Source of the DNA: Xestospongia muta
Taxonomy: Eukaryota > Porifera > Demospongiae > Haplosclerida > Petrosiidae
DNA length: 64,000 nucleotides
Assembly (NCBI GenBank): GCA_963693285.1
Contig: OY848931.1
Span: 4,878,079 to 4,942,078 of the forward strand
Direction: 5' to 3'
Part shown: positions 23,271 to 36,800 of the stretch, piece by piece
How the letters are laid out: every line of letters starts with the position of its first letter
How positions within the stretch are numbered: position 1 is the stretch's first letter
Notes under the pieces: model-generated
Database searches by the model: none
The model's input: only the letters and a program-made list of their open reading frames with translations
What the model was told of the DNA's origin: nothing
Program-made: the position numbers and the translations under genes

Positions 23271-24220
23271 ATGGCTAGTCCTTCAACTAGACCAACTGAT
23301 GATAAGGACGTAGCATCAGATACTGAACTGAAGATTGAACATCAAGAGGACCGAACCCAGACGGACAACCAAACGATAGGTATCAAGAGGGAACGGGAAG
23401 AAGACCAGGAAAAGGAATTAGAAAGGTAGCCAAGATGATAACACTTGATCACCCCTTCAAATTAATATTGTAGTTGACATTTTGATATATATATATGTAA
23501 AAGCTGGTCAGCACAATTTAAGTAATTCCATAATCAATTCCACTCCACTGACTGGCAATTAGATGTTTATTACTTTTCAAGTGAACTGTTGTGTGTTCTC
23601 CTATAGGACAAGATTTGAGGTTATGAAAGTAAGACAACCTCTGTCTCCAATTTGATCACTTTATACCTCATTTCTATGTTGAAACTTACACTGAATTTTT
23701 ATACTTAAAGCTTAACAATATTTTACTGTCAGTGATACAATAGTGGCTGACTATAAAGTGTTATAATCGCTTCCTTTCAACAACTAGGTGTTGTTTCATC
23801 AAAATATAGCTGTTACATTAAAACATATTTTAATTTTTGAACTGTCCAACCAGTTTTCAAGCTATCAGCCTACTTTAAAATTGGCTAAGTTTACAATCAA
23901 GCTTTAATATACACACATAGATATTAAACATTGACATTATGGAATGTGTTATGACCTACCTCATCGCTCTTCTTACTTTCTCCAGGCTAGCTATGGAAAC
24001 TTTGATACAAGATGCTAAGAGAAACAAGATGCGAGCTGATAGAATGGGAGCTACAGGATGGTTAGTTCTATGTCCCTAGCTTGATCAAGTAGATCTATAT
24101 CATTACTTCTCATATAGGTATGACTACCCACGTCCTAAAACTAACCAGCGTTTTGCTAAAGCAGTTGTAAAATCAGCTATTTTGGGTAATACTATGAGAA
24201 GTAAACAAAGAAAGAAGTGA
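23271..24220 (+). CDS. POLR1D: POLR1D isoform-2-like small nuclear protein
   Basis: Three exons, 23271-23425, 23986-24060 and 24118-24220, join in phase to 333 nt (110 aa). The conserved core reads ELERLAMETLIQDAKRNKMR, then ADRMGATGW, then TNQRFAKAVVKSAI. This matches the small acidic/basic domain of the protein made from human POLR1D isoform 2, not the RPAC2 polymerase subunit made from isoform 1. The N-terminus is acidic and low-complexity and the C-terminus is lysine-rich. ATG 23271 is the first good start. The function of this domain is poorly known. An intact single copy remains here; the duplicated block at 46.4 kb has lost the gene. Confidence 0.72.
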
Positions 24221-24572
24221 TTATTGAAGAGAGTCGTGTTCTCAATGTACATAGCTTTTGTTGTCTTAGCCATAATGTTGACATGTACTGCTAGACTGAA
24301 TGGATGCGTATATAATGTGATGATATCATTTATACTCTTATGTTTAAATTTAAGACAACACAGAAGACATGTTATGTACAAATTTATGTTTTATATTGAA
24401 AATAAGATATTTTGGACATTGACAGTTAATGTTATGGGAATTGACTATATTAGTATTACATTGTTTGGTCTGATTGATTGATTATAACTTACATAGCAAA
24501 TTATATGAATTATTAATTAACCTAACAAAACATTATATAAATTAGTAAAACGAGTATTACTTGTTTAGAATA

Positions 24573-24830
24573 CTAGAATTTCCTCTTTTTTGTGCCAACA
24601 ATTAACTTATTCAAATCAACTTCCATATCTTTATATCCTGACCAATTTGATCGAGGTGTTTCAACATCTCTTTTACAACGAGTGTCAGTTTCTTCATACT
24701 TACATGTGTGTTTTATCCATCCAACTCCAGTAATATATACATAGAGACTTTTGGTGTGTATATCGATTGCTATAGTGCCATGTGGATAGATTCTTATATC
24801 TTGAAATATCTGTGTTTCATTCTGAAAGAT
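24573..24830 (-). CDS. Collagen A last exon: C-terminal trimerization-like domain
   Basis: This exon encodes 85 aa plus stop. It begins IFQNETQ and contains [18 protein letters not shown] followed by VGWIKH. The pattern of a short strand, a turn, (T/N)KSLYVYI and a GW(I/V/F)K ending recalls the trimerization domain of multiplexin collagens XV/XVIII; this is an inference from pattern only. A tail with two Cys ([12 protein letters not shown]) and basic residues follows. The module is clearly homologous to the internal exon at 34225-34350. Confidence 0.6.
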   Translation of the reverse strand: MFQNETQIFQDIRIYPHGTIAIDIHTKSLYVYITGVGWIKHTCKYEETDTRCKRDVETPRSNWSGYKDMEVDLNKLIVGTKKRKF

Positions 24831-27800
24831 CTATTATAGATTGAAATTGTATCATGTCCTTCTTCATATTACTAATCACTTACCATTGCATTCATTCCCG
24901 GTGGACCTGGGTCTCCTTTCAGACCAGGAGGGCCTGGCATTCCTTTTGGGCCAGGTAATGGTTCACCTTTAGGACCTGGTAGGCCTTTCTCTCCTTTAGT
25001 ACCATTATTTCCTGGAAAACCTTGGCTACCTATAGTGATCAAAGACATCATTACTTTCATGTAATGTGATTATCTTCCTCACCTGGTGGGCCTGGTTCAC
25101 CTTTAGGTCCTATTAATGTACTATTATCTCCAGGTGGTCCTTTATCTCCTTTCTCTCCCTTTTCTCCTTTCTCTCCCATTGTACCATTAGGTCCCTGTGG
25201 ACCTGTAGTCAAATTAAAACTAAGTGTATGTTATTTAGAAGGAATTACTTACCAATCTCTCCTTTCATTCCTTTATTGCCAATCATTCCTTTTGGTCCAG
25301 TGGGTCCTAGTGGGCCAAGTTTTCCAGGTAGTCCATTACGTCCTGGAGGGCCTTGTGGTCCAACAGGCCCTTCTATACCTGTTAGAATTTCATATATGAT
25401 ATTAATTATTGTGGTTAAACACACCAGTGCAATTTCCAGGCAGTCCAGAGTCTTTTTAGATCCTTTTATTCCCTTTTCACCCTTTAAAATTTCAGTTATA
25501 CATAATTCAGTGTTGTAACTAAACATCCACCTTTGATCCTGGTTTTCCAGTATTTCCTGCAACTCCTGGAGAACCCTTTATTCCCTTTTCACCTTTCATT
25601 GCAGGCGGAGCATCTCTTCCTTTCATTCCTTTTTCACCTGGACTACCTTTTTCTCCCTTCATTCCATCTGTTCCATTCCTCCCAGGTTGTCCCATTTCCC
25701 CAGGAGGACCTCTCTCTCCTTTTTCACCATCTAAAAAATAAATTAAATATTTTTTTCATGATTACTAAACTGACCTTGTCCTGGTACTCCTGTTCTTCCA
25801 TCTTCACCTGGTAAACCAGGATTTCCTGGTGTTCCTTTAGCTCCTTTAATACCCTTTTCTCCTGGTGGTCCAGCTCGTCCAGGAATTCCAGGGATGCCAT
25901 CTTTACCAGGTGTTCCCATTTCTCCTTTAGTTCCATTAAGCCCTGATTCTCCTTTTTGACCTTTCATACCAGTATCACCTTTTTGTCCCTTTAAACCCAT
26001 ATCTCCTTTCACACCCTACAAAATATCTTATACAACTAGTGACATTATAAATGTTAACTTTTGCCCCTTTGTGTCCTTTTTCTCCTTTATGTCCTTTTTC
26101 TCCCTTTTTTCCAGGAGGTCCACTACGTCCTGGTAGTCCATCTTTACCTGGTATTCCCCTCAAGCCAGGATCGCCTTTCAAACCTTTAACACCATTATCC
26201 CCTAGAAACAAAATTTAGAAACAAAAGCTACAGAGATAGCACAGCCATACCTTTTGGTCCTTTTGGTCCAGAAAGTCCTTGTAATCCCATTTTTCCTGGT
26301 GATCCTCTAGCACCTGGGATGCCATCACGACCAGAATCACCCTTTGGCCCTTTCATGCCTTGGATACCTTGGTTTCCCTATTAAAGAAATAAAACAATAA
26401 GTTTGCCTTAAAAGTTTTACTTTTTGTCCTTTCTGCCCTTTATCTCCTTTTGTTCCAATTAAACCTTTAACTCCTTTCATTCCCTTTTCACCTTTCATAC
26501 CAGGTGGTCCTCTAGCACCAGGTAGACCATTAAGACCCTTTTCCCCATCATCACCAGAAGTACCCTACAATAAATTTAGCAGCTGAGGTCAATCATTGAT
26601 ATCGCATAAAGAGACATCAAGTAATATTGGAATTATTCAATGAATACTCCTGATCTAAAAATTGGGTAACTATTAATAATTTGTTACCTTATCTCCTTTG
26701 GGTCCAACATTTCCTTTTTGTCCCTATTTTTGAATGAACTGACTGAATTTTGTATGGATAGTAAGTTATCTATCTACCTTGTTTCCAGGAAGTCCTCGCA
26801 GTCCAGATGATCCTTTTGTACCATTTTTGCCATGTGTACCATCAATACCCTAATAATTGTAATATTTGTTATACAATATGATAATATCTAACAGGTATTC
26901 CTTGATCACCCTTCCTTCCTTGTTCTCCTTTCATTCCCTTATCTCCCATTGATCCCTTAAATACCAATTAACAAATTTAGATTGGTTGTAAAATATTACC
27001 ATCTTTCCTGGAGGTCCTCTAGCTCCAGGAATTCCATTATCTCCTTTATCTCCTATAATACCCTCGATTCCCTGTGCAGACATAATAAATTTTAAGCATC
27101 CTACTCAATAGCTAACCTTTTCTCCTTTTTGCCCTTTCATACCTTTGGGACCAAGATTGCCTTTTATACCTTTTATACCAGGAGAACCCTTACCAAGATG
27201 GCATCAACTAAATAATGATCATATTTCTAACACTATCTACCTTAATTCCTGGTACTCCTCGAGAACCTGGGTATCCTTTATTTCCTTTCAATCCCATAGC
27301 ACCCTAATACTTAATATTCCAACAAACAATGACATAACATAAGTAATCACCTTCATACCAGGAATACCAGGAGGTCCAGGTTTTCCCGTATCTCCTACAC
27401 GTCCAGGATCTCCTTTTTCACCTTTCATTCCTTGTGGTCCTTCTATGCCAGGCTCACCTTTCATCCCAGTTAAACCCTTTATACAAATTATAATGATAAG
27501 ACTATGCAATATTTTACTTGTTTTCCTGGTGTACCCCTTGGTCCTGGTATACCAATATTACCTTTGGGACCAGCTGGTCCCTGATGATAAAATGAATTGT
27601 GACATTGATGATTTATGTTTTGACTCACAGGTTTTCCCGGACTGCCTCGTCTTCCAGTTAATCCAAGGTTACCTTTCTCTCCTTTCATTCCAGGATCACC
27701 CTAAGTAACACAAAATGAAGTTACAAAGAGTGGCTAAATAGTTCCATCTCCAATTTTCTTTGGAATAAATGACAATGCTTTGTTCAATCATAGTGTTTGT

Positions 27801-30800
27801 ATGTCAAGAAAATCTTGTTAACTTAAGTTTTGCTAAACAATATATATCAAAAATAGTTTTATTACTCACAGGTTTTCCTGTTCTCCCACGTAGTCCAAAT
27901 GGACCTATGTCACCCTTCATACCTTTATCACCAGTGTTACCTTTTAAACCCTGTTGATTGTACTAATTATAAAATATTGATAAGCTAGTCATTTACAGGT
28001 TTTCCAACTCGTCCCCGTGTGCCATTTTTACCTGGTGGTCCTATAATTCCTTTGTCACCTTTTAGTCCCCTGTCACCCTGTTAATTTGATATGTAATAGA
28101 CTCATTTAAGATTATCATATTACTTTATCTCCTTTATCTCCTTTTGCTCCCTTTTGTCCTTTTGAACCTTTCTCTCCTTTCATTCCCTAAATTGTCCTCA
28201 TTCATAATAAGTTACATAAACTGTTACATCTTTACTTTATCTCCAGTTTCTCCAATTAGACCGATTTCTCCTTTTTGTCCTTTATCTCCTATGTCACCCT
28301 GTTATAAAAACATATGGAATAATGACTTTAAAAAACACTTCATGCTAAAGAAAATGATTACCATGTCTCCTTTGTCTCCAGGAAGGCCAATAAATCCTTT
28401 AGGTCCTACTTCACCTTTTTGTCCTTTTGTTCCCTTTAACGAACAGATGTATAGTATAATTTGAAATATTTGTGCACATAGCTTACATTATCTCCTTTTA
28501 GTCCACGCAAACCCACATTTCCCTTTTCTCCTTTCTCTCCCTAATAGAAAAATAACTACATGGCTGTACAAGTATATATACCACTTACTTTCACTCCCAT
28601 TGATCCATTGTTGCCTTTTGACCCATTTTCTCCTTTGTTACCCATATCTCCTTTTATTCCCTATATCATTACAATTAAGCAGCGCTAAATGATGTTCATA
28701 ATATACAATTAGTCCTATGTCTCCTTTTTCTCCTTTTGTTCCATTATTGCCTATTTCTCCTGTTGGACCAACCTCACCCTAAAAAAAAAATCAAGACTAT
28801 CTATATATAACTATGACCAACCTTTTGTCCTTTAGGTCCAATATCTCCATTGGAACCAGGATCTCCTTTGTCTCCTTTCATTCCCTTTTCACCATCTAGT
28901 CCTTTTGTTCCTTTGTCTCCAGGCTCTCCCTTTGTTCCATTTGATCCTTGTTCACCCTTAGGACCTAAATCGCCTTTTGGACCTTGGTCTCCATTATCTC
29001 CCTTTTCACCTTTTTCTCCAGGAGGTCCCTTTAACAAATGTTATTTTTGTTCACTGAAAAAATAACATTACAGGAATGCCATTCCTGCCGGCAAGGCCCT
29101 TCAGTCCCTGCACACCAGGAGAACCTTTTATTCCTTTCATACCCTTGTTAATAATAAATATGATAACAAATATTTAAGTACAATTCATACAGTGTTTCCT
29201 TTAATTCCTTTTATTCCTTTCATGCCAGGATCTCCAGCAGGACCCTGTAATGATTACAAGGAAAACTAATAAAGGTATAATGTAACTCTCACCATTATTC
29301 CAGGTATTCCTGTAGGACCTGCTGTTCCATTGAGTCCAGGTGTTCCTGGCTCCCCAATATCACCCTGGAAGAAATAGTAACATGTCAGAATCTGCAGTTT
29401 ATATCTCACAGGTGGTCCTGGTTTGCCTCTCCTTCCTTTAAATCCTTGGTTTCCTTTTTCACCGTCTTTTCCGTCAGTTCCCTGATAGTATTGTTATGAT
29501 AGCTATATGTAGGTATAATCTAGCACATTACATTTATTCCTGGTGGTCCTATTGGTCCTAGAGACCCTTTAAAACCAGGATCACCTTTGTCTCCTTTCAT
29601 TCCCTTTTGACCATCTAGTCCTTTTGTTCCTTTGTCTCCAGGCTCTCCCTTTGTTCCGTTTGATCCTTGTTCACCCTTAGGACCTAGATCGCCTTTTGGA
29701 CCTTGGTCTCCATTCTTTCCCTTTTCACCTTTTTCTCCAGGAGGTCCCTTTAACAAATATTATTTTTGTTCACCGAAAAAACAACATTACAGGCATGCCA
29801 TTCCTGCCAGGAAGGCCTTTCTGTCCCTGCACACCAGGAGAACCTTTCATTCCTTTCATACCCTTGTTAATAATAAATATGATAACAAATATTTAAGTAC
29901 AATTCATACAGTGTTTCCTTTAATTCCCTTCATACCAGGACCTCCAGCAGGACCCTGTAATGATTACAAGGAAAACTAATAAAAGTATAATGTAACTCTC
30001 ACCATTATTCCAGGTATTCCTGTAGGACCTGCTGTTCCATTGAGTCCAGGTGTTCCTGGCTCCCCAATATCACCCTGGAAGAAATAGTAACATGTCAGAA
30101 TCTGCAGTTTATATCTTACAGGTGGTCCTGGTTTGCCTCTCCTTCCTTTAAATCCTTGGTTTCCTTTTTCACCGTCTTTTCCATCAGTTCCCTGATAGTA
30201 TTGTTATGATAGCTATATGTAGGTATAATCTAGCATATTACATTTATTCCTGGTGGTCCTATTGGTCCTGGAATCCCTTTAAGACCAGGATCTCCTTTGT
30301 CTCCTTTCATTCCCTTTTGACCATCTAGTCCTTTTGTTCCTTTGTCTCCTTTGTTTCCCATCATTCCTTTTGGTCCTTGTTCACCCTTAGGACCTAGATC
30401 ACCTTTTGGACCTTGGTCTCCATTCTCTCCTTTTTCACCTTTTTCTCCAGGAGGTCCCTTTAACAAAATGTTATTTTTGTTCACTGAAAAAATAACATTA
30501 CAGGAATGCCTTTCCTGCCAGGAAGGCCCTGCAGTCCCTGCACACCAGGAGAACCTTTTATTCCTTTCATACCCTTGTTAATAATAAATATGATAACAAA
30601 TATTTAAGTACAATTCATACAGTGTTTCCTTTAATTCCTTTAATTCCCTTCATACCAGGACCTCCAGCAGGACCCTGTAATGATTACAAGGAAAACTAAT
30701 AAAAGTATAATGTAACTCTCACCATTATTCCAGGTATTCCTGTAGGACCTGCTGTTCCATTGAGTCCAGGTGTTCCTGGCTCCCCAATATCACCCTGGAA

Positions 30801-33800
30801 GAAATAGTAACATGTCAGAATCTGCAGTTTATATCTTACAGGTGGTCCTGGTTTGCCTCTCCTTCCTTTGAATCCTTGGTTTCCTTTTGCACCGTCTTTT
30901 CCGTCAGTTCCCTGATAGTATTGCTATGATAGCTATATGTAGGTATAATCTAGCATATTACATTTATTCCTGGTGGTCCTATTGGTCCTGGAGACCCTTT
31001 AAAACCAGGATCACCTTTGTCTCCTTTCATTCCCTTTTGACCATCTAGTCCTTTTGTTCCTTTGTCTCCAGGCTCTCCCTTTGTTCCATTTGATCCTTGT
31101 TCACCCTTAGGACCTAGATCGCCTTTTGGACCTTGGTCTCCATTCTTTCCCTTTTCACCTTTTTCTCCAGGAGGTCCCTTTAACAAATATTATTTTTGTT
31201 CACTGAAAAAATAACATTACAGGAATGCCATTCATGCCAGGAAGGCCTTTCTGTCCCTGCACACCAGGAGAACCTTTCATTCCTTTCATACCCTTGTTAA
31301 TAATAAATATGATAACAAATATTTAAGTACAATTCATACAGTGTTTCCTTTAATTCCTTTTATTCCCTTCATGCCAGGATCTCCAGCAGGACCCTGTAAT
31401 GATTACAAGGAAAACTAATAAAGGTATAATGTAACTCTCACCATTATTCCAGGTATTCCTGTAGGACCTGCTGTTCCATTGAGTCCAGGTGTTCCTGGCT
31501 CCCCAATATCACCCTGGAAGAAATAGTAACATGTCAGAATCTGCAGTTTATATCTCACAGGTGGTCCTGGTTTGCCTCTCCTTCCTTTAAATCCTTGGTT
31601 TCCTTTTTCACCGTCTTTTCCATCAGTTCCCTGATAGTATTGTTATGATAGCTATATGTAGGTATAATCTAGCACATTACATTTATTCCTGGTGGTCCTA
31701 TTGGTCCTGGAGACCCTTTAAGACCAGTATCTCCTTTATCTCCTTTCATTCCCTTTTGACCATCTAGTCCTTTTGTTCCTTTGTCTCCAGGCTCTCCCTT
31801 TGTTCCATTTGATCCTTGTTCACCCTTAGGACCTAGATCGCCTTTTGGACCTTGGTCTCCATTCTTTCCCTTTTCACCTTTTTCTCCAGGAGGTCCCTTT
31901 AACAAATATTATTTTTGTTCACCGAAAAAACAACATTACAGGCATGCCATTCCTGCCAGGAAGGCCTTTCTGTCCCTGCACACCAGGAGAACCTTTCATT
32001 CCTTTCATACCCTTGTTAATAATAAATATGATAGCAAATATTTAAGTACAATTCATACAGTGTTTCCTTTAATTCCTTTTATTCCCTTCATGCCAGGATC
32101 TCCAGCAGGACCCTGTAATGATTACAAGGAAAACTAATAAAGGTATAATGTAACTCTCACCATTATTCCAGGTATTCCTGTAGGACCTGCTGTTCCATTG
32201 AGTCCAGGTGTTCCTGGCTCCCCAATATCACCCTGGATGAAATAGTAACATGTCAGAATCTGCAGTTTATATCTCACAGGTGGTCCTGGTTTGCCTCTTC
32301 TTCCTTTGAATCCTTGGTTTCCTTTTTCACCATCTTTTCCATCAGTTCCCTGATAGTATTGTTATGATAGCTATATGTAGGTATAATCTAGCACATTACA
32401 TTTATTCCTGGTGGTCCTATTGGTCCTGGAGACCCTTTAAGACCAGTATCTCCTTTATCTCCTTTCATTCCCTTTTGACCATCTAGTCCTTTTGTTCCTT
32501 TGTCTCCAGGCTCTCCATTTGTTCCATTTGATCCTTGTTCACCCTTAGGACCTAGATCGCCTTTTGGACCTTGGTCTCCATTCTCTCCTTTTTCACCTTT
32601 TTCTCCAGGAGGTCCCTTTAACAAATATTATTTTTGTTCACTGAAAAAATAACATTACAGGAATGCCATTCATGCCAGGAAGGCCTTTCTGTCCCTGCAC
32701 ACCAGGAGAACCTTTCATTCCTTTCATACCCTTGTTAATAATAAATATGATAACAAATATTTAAGTACAATTCATACAGTGTTTCCTTTAATTCCTTTTA
32801 TTCCCTTCATACCAGGACCTCCAGCAGGACCCTGTAATGATTACAAGGAAAACTAATAAAGGTATAATGTAACTCTCACCATTATTCCAGGTGTTCCTGT
32901 AGGACCTGCTGTTCCATTGAGTCCAGGTGTTCCTGGCTCCCCAATATCACCCTGGAAGAAATAGTAACATGTCAGAATCTGCAGTTTATATCTCACAGGT
33001 GGTCCTGGTTTGCCTCTCCTTCCTTTAAATCCTTGGTTTCCTTTTTCACCGTCTTTTCCGTCAGTTCCCTGATAGTATTGTTATGATAGCTATATGTAGG
33101 TATAATCTAGCACATTACATTTATTCCTGGTGGTCCTATTGGTCCTGGAGACCCTTTTAGACCAGGATCACCTTTGTCTCCTTTCATTCCCTTTTGACCA
33201 TCTAGTCCTTTTGTTCCTTTGTCTCCAGGCTCTCCCTTTGTTCCATTTGGTCCTTGTTCACCCTTAGGACCTAGATCGCCTTTTGATCCTTGGTCTCCTT
33301 TCTCTCCTATTTCACCTTTTTGTCCAGGAGGTCCCTTAGGTTATTAGTAAATCCAGTGCTTTTTAAAGTATATTTACTGGAATGCCTTTCCTTCCTGGAG
33401 GTCCCTGTTGCCCCTTCATGCCGGGAGACCCTTTCATTCCTTCTGTACCCTTTTTAAGGCTGGAATTGTCTAATCAATGATTACATATTACTTACATTAG
33501 ATCCTTTGATTCCTGGTGGACCAAGTTCACCAGGCTCTCCTTTGAAACCCTATATAACAACTTGATCAATAGCTCTATATCAATATAATTTACCATTTTC
33601 CCTGGTCTACCAGTAGGACCCACTGTTCCATTAAGTCCAGGTAAGCCTGGCATTCCTTTGTCACCCTAAGTATGGAATAGATTTTATTGTGATGCATTTA
33701 ATGATGACTACATACATTTGGTCCACGATCCCCTTTATCTCCTTTAGGTCCATCACTTCCTTTTTCTCCTTTCATACCTTTTTCTCCCTGAATGGGTATG

Positions 33801-36800
33801 TAGAAACAAACATTTGTTACCGATTGGTTCATACAACTTGTCCTGGTACTCCTTTTCTTCCTGGTGGTCCATCATCTCCAGGAGGTCCCTTAAGTAAGCT
33901 GACAATTAGTATTTTAATTACCTTAAGACTTTACCATATCTCCCTGTTCACCTTTAGGTCCATCTGTTCCATTGATTCCTGGTGGCCCTGGAGGTCCTAC
34001 AGATCCTTTCATACCCTATCACAAGTGAAGTTTTTTATGTATTGTTCTACTGTATTAGAATACTTACTGGAGGACCTGGTTTTCCCCTTAAACCACGATC
34101 ACCCTAAGTAACAAGATTACAATATTATCATAAATTCATTTTCTTACAGGCAGTCCTTGTACTACAATAGCATCCTTTAAAGAAAAACATCACATATAAT
34201 GTTCATGTGAAAATGACAACATACTGGACAAGCTTGTACAGCTGCTGTTGCATTCAAATAAATATACAGACTTTTGTTGTCCAGATTAAAAGCCATATCA
34301 CCACTTTGATGATTCCCATTCGAGAGAAGTTGAGTCTCATTTTCAAAAACCTTTACACAAGAAAACTCAAAAATTGACTGCTGTTCAATTAGTTACCTTA
34401 ACAATAAGACCAAAAGAATCATTCTTACTACCACGAGATCCAGTTACTCCCTTCTCTCCACGATCACCTTTAATACCTCTTATAGTTCTATTACTCGGTG
34501 GACCACGATCACCTTCCTCTCCTGTCATACCCTTCATTCCTGGACGACCTTTATACCCTTTTATGAAGTATACATATATTAAAATGAAGTGAATTAGTAA
34601 AACTAACCATTTGGCCCTTGAGGACCAGGAGGACCTTTCACTTCAATAACATTACCTGGGTCTCCTAGTGGTCCAGGTATTCCTTTCAGTCCCATCATTC
34701 CCATAGGACCAATAGAACCTAAAGGGACACTATTTGTAATTTGCTGTTTTAAAGAATTAATCAATCTATACCTTCACTTCCTTTATCTCCTTTATCACCT
34801 GGTGGTCCTTTAGGTCCTATCATTCCAGTGGATCCAATATTACCTTGTTGACCAGGTAAACCACGACGTCCAGGAAGACCAAGGGGACCAGGAAGTCCAA
34901 TGACATCTATTTACATAAGTCAAAAATCAGTGTCATTACATCCTCTAACCATCATTGTCCCCAGTGGTACCAAGATCTCCCTTGGGTCCAATTGCTCCTA
35001 CTCCTCCCTTCAAAACATTGAAAGGTCAATAAAGACCTATTATTGGATAACTTTACAAGTGGTCCTGGTTTTCCAGTACGTCCTTTACCACCAAGAGAAC
35101 CTTTTGGTCCTCTTTCTCCTTTAGGTCCTGAAATGCCATCTTCTCCTTGCATTCCTTTTTTACCCTTTTCTCCAATTGATCCTGGTCTGCCATCAGTTCC
35201 ATTAATTCCAGAAGGTCCAGCTAGACCAGGTGGTCCTGTCTTACCCTTGTCTCCATCTTAATAATGAGTATTAAATTACTTTTAAAACTGATGTTACCTT
35301 TTCCAGGTAGTCCTGTCTCTCCTTCTTGTCCAGGTTGTCGTGGGTCACCGGAATCTCCTATTGAACCCATTAGTCCACGTTTTCCTGCAGGTCCTAGAGT
35401 AGCATTGTGGCCAGGATTTCCATCATTGCCTGGGTCTCCATTCAAGCCAGGAGTACCATTACGACCAGGCATTCCTAAATCCCCAGGCATGCCAAGATCA
35501 GGATCAGATCCAGGAGTACCACTCATTCCCTTTTCACCCTATGGGTGATCAGATAAGCAACCATCAGTAGATAATTAAAGTAACACAAACCATTTCACCT
35601 AAGTCTCCTACTTCACCAGGAGAGGCAGGTTGACCATCTTTTCCCTTGGGACCAACATATCCAAACTTTCCAGTTTTCCCATTAAAACCTCGATTTCCCT
35701 TACTGCCTTTTATTCCAACCTTTCCAGAGTCACCTAACACAATAAGTTAACTTAAAGCTCCTTTAACAATAAATACCTTTTTGGCCAGGCACACCAGGTT
35801 TACCACGTAGTCCCATTTTTCCTGGAGGTCCTGTAGTGCCATTCATACCATCACTCCCTACTCCACCCTTTAATCCGTCAATACCCATAGTTCCATTAGA
35901 GCCCTAATAGCATTGGATAAACTTGTACGTATCATTTCTTTTAGTAAACCTTATTGCCTTTATTTCCTGGATTGGGTTTATCTCCTTTAGGGCCTGGTGC
36001 TCCAATATCTCCTTTTAATCCTGTCTTTCCACGGGGTCCTGTTAGACCAGTTGTGCCAACCTGACCTCGGATTCCTTTGACACCTTTATCACCCTACCAC
36101 AAAATATTATGATAAAACAAGCTTAATTAAGACATATGTACTTTCACTCCTTTTGATCCAACCGACCCTATAGGGCCCTAATTGTAAATAAAGTAAATTA
36201 TCTATACACATTCAGACTGGTAACCTCTTTTCCTTTTTGTCCCCTAGCACCTGTCATTCCTTTAGATCCATCAGTTCCTGGTGTGCCATTATTACCCTAC
36301 AGCAAAAAGATGAGTGTAGTTGTTTGTGTTTAAACTTACTTGTTGTCCATTCTCTCCCATGTCTCCAGCATCTCCTTTAAATCCTTTGGTTCCTTTCAAA
36401 CCCTACCAAACATTTTAGAGCAATATCTTACTGTAATAGACTCTACCATCTTTCCAGGTGGTCCCATATTTCCAAGATTACCAACATTGCCTTTTGTTCC
36501 TTTAATTCCCACTTCTCCCTATTAGTAGCTCATTTTAACACACTATCATCATTAGACTAACTTTTATGCCTTGCGTTCTATTAAAACCTTGATCACCTGT
36601 ATCACCAGGCTCACCTTTACTACCAACTAAACCCTTTGGAAAATAACATTAACTTGTAAAGAAAAAAGTGCCAGTAAGTACAGTTTTTCCAGGTGGTCCT
36701 GTAGTGCCATTATCACCACGTACCCCTTGTAATCCAGTAGATCCCTTTAAAAATAACAAAAATAAAAATCACAAATGCCAATATTTTACTTTATTGCCAT

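Noticed and set aside
23609..23631. An extra small exon in the POLR1D-like gene (acceptor before gacaagatttg)
   Set aside because: Including it shifts the downstream frame into a stop. Direct splicing 23425-23986 gives the conserved core.
24124..24481. Two overlapping frames around the 3' end of the POLR1D-like gene
   Set aside because: One is antisense to its last exon and the other lies in its 3' UTR. Hydrophobic composition reflects AT-rich sequence.
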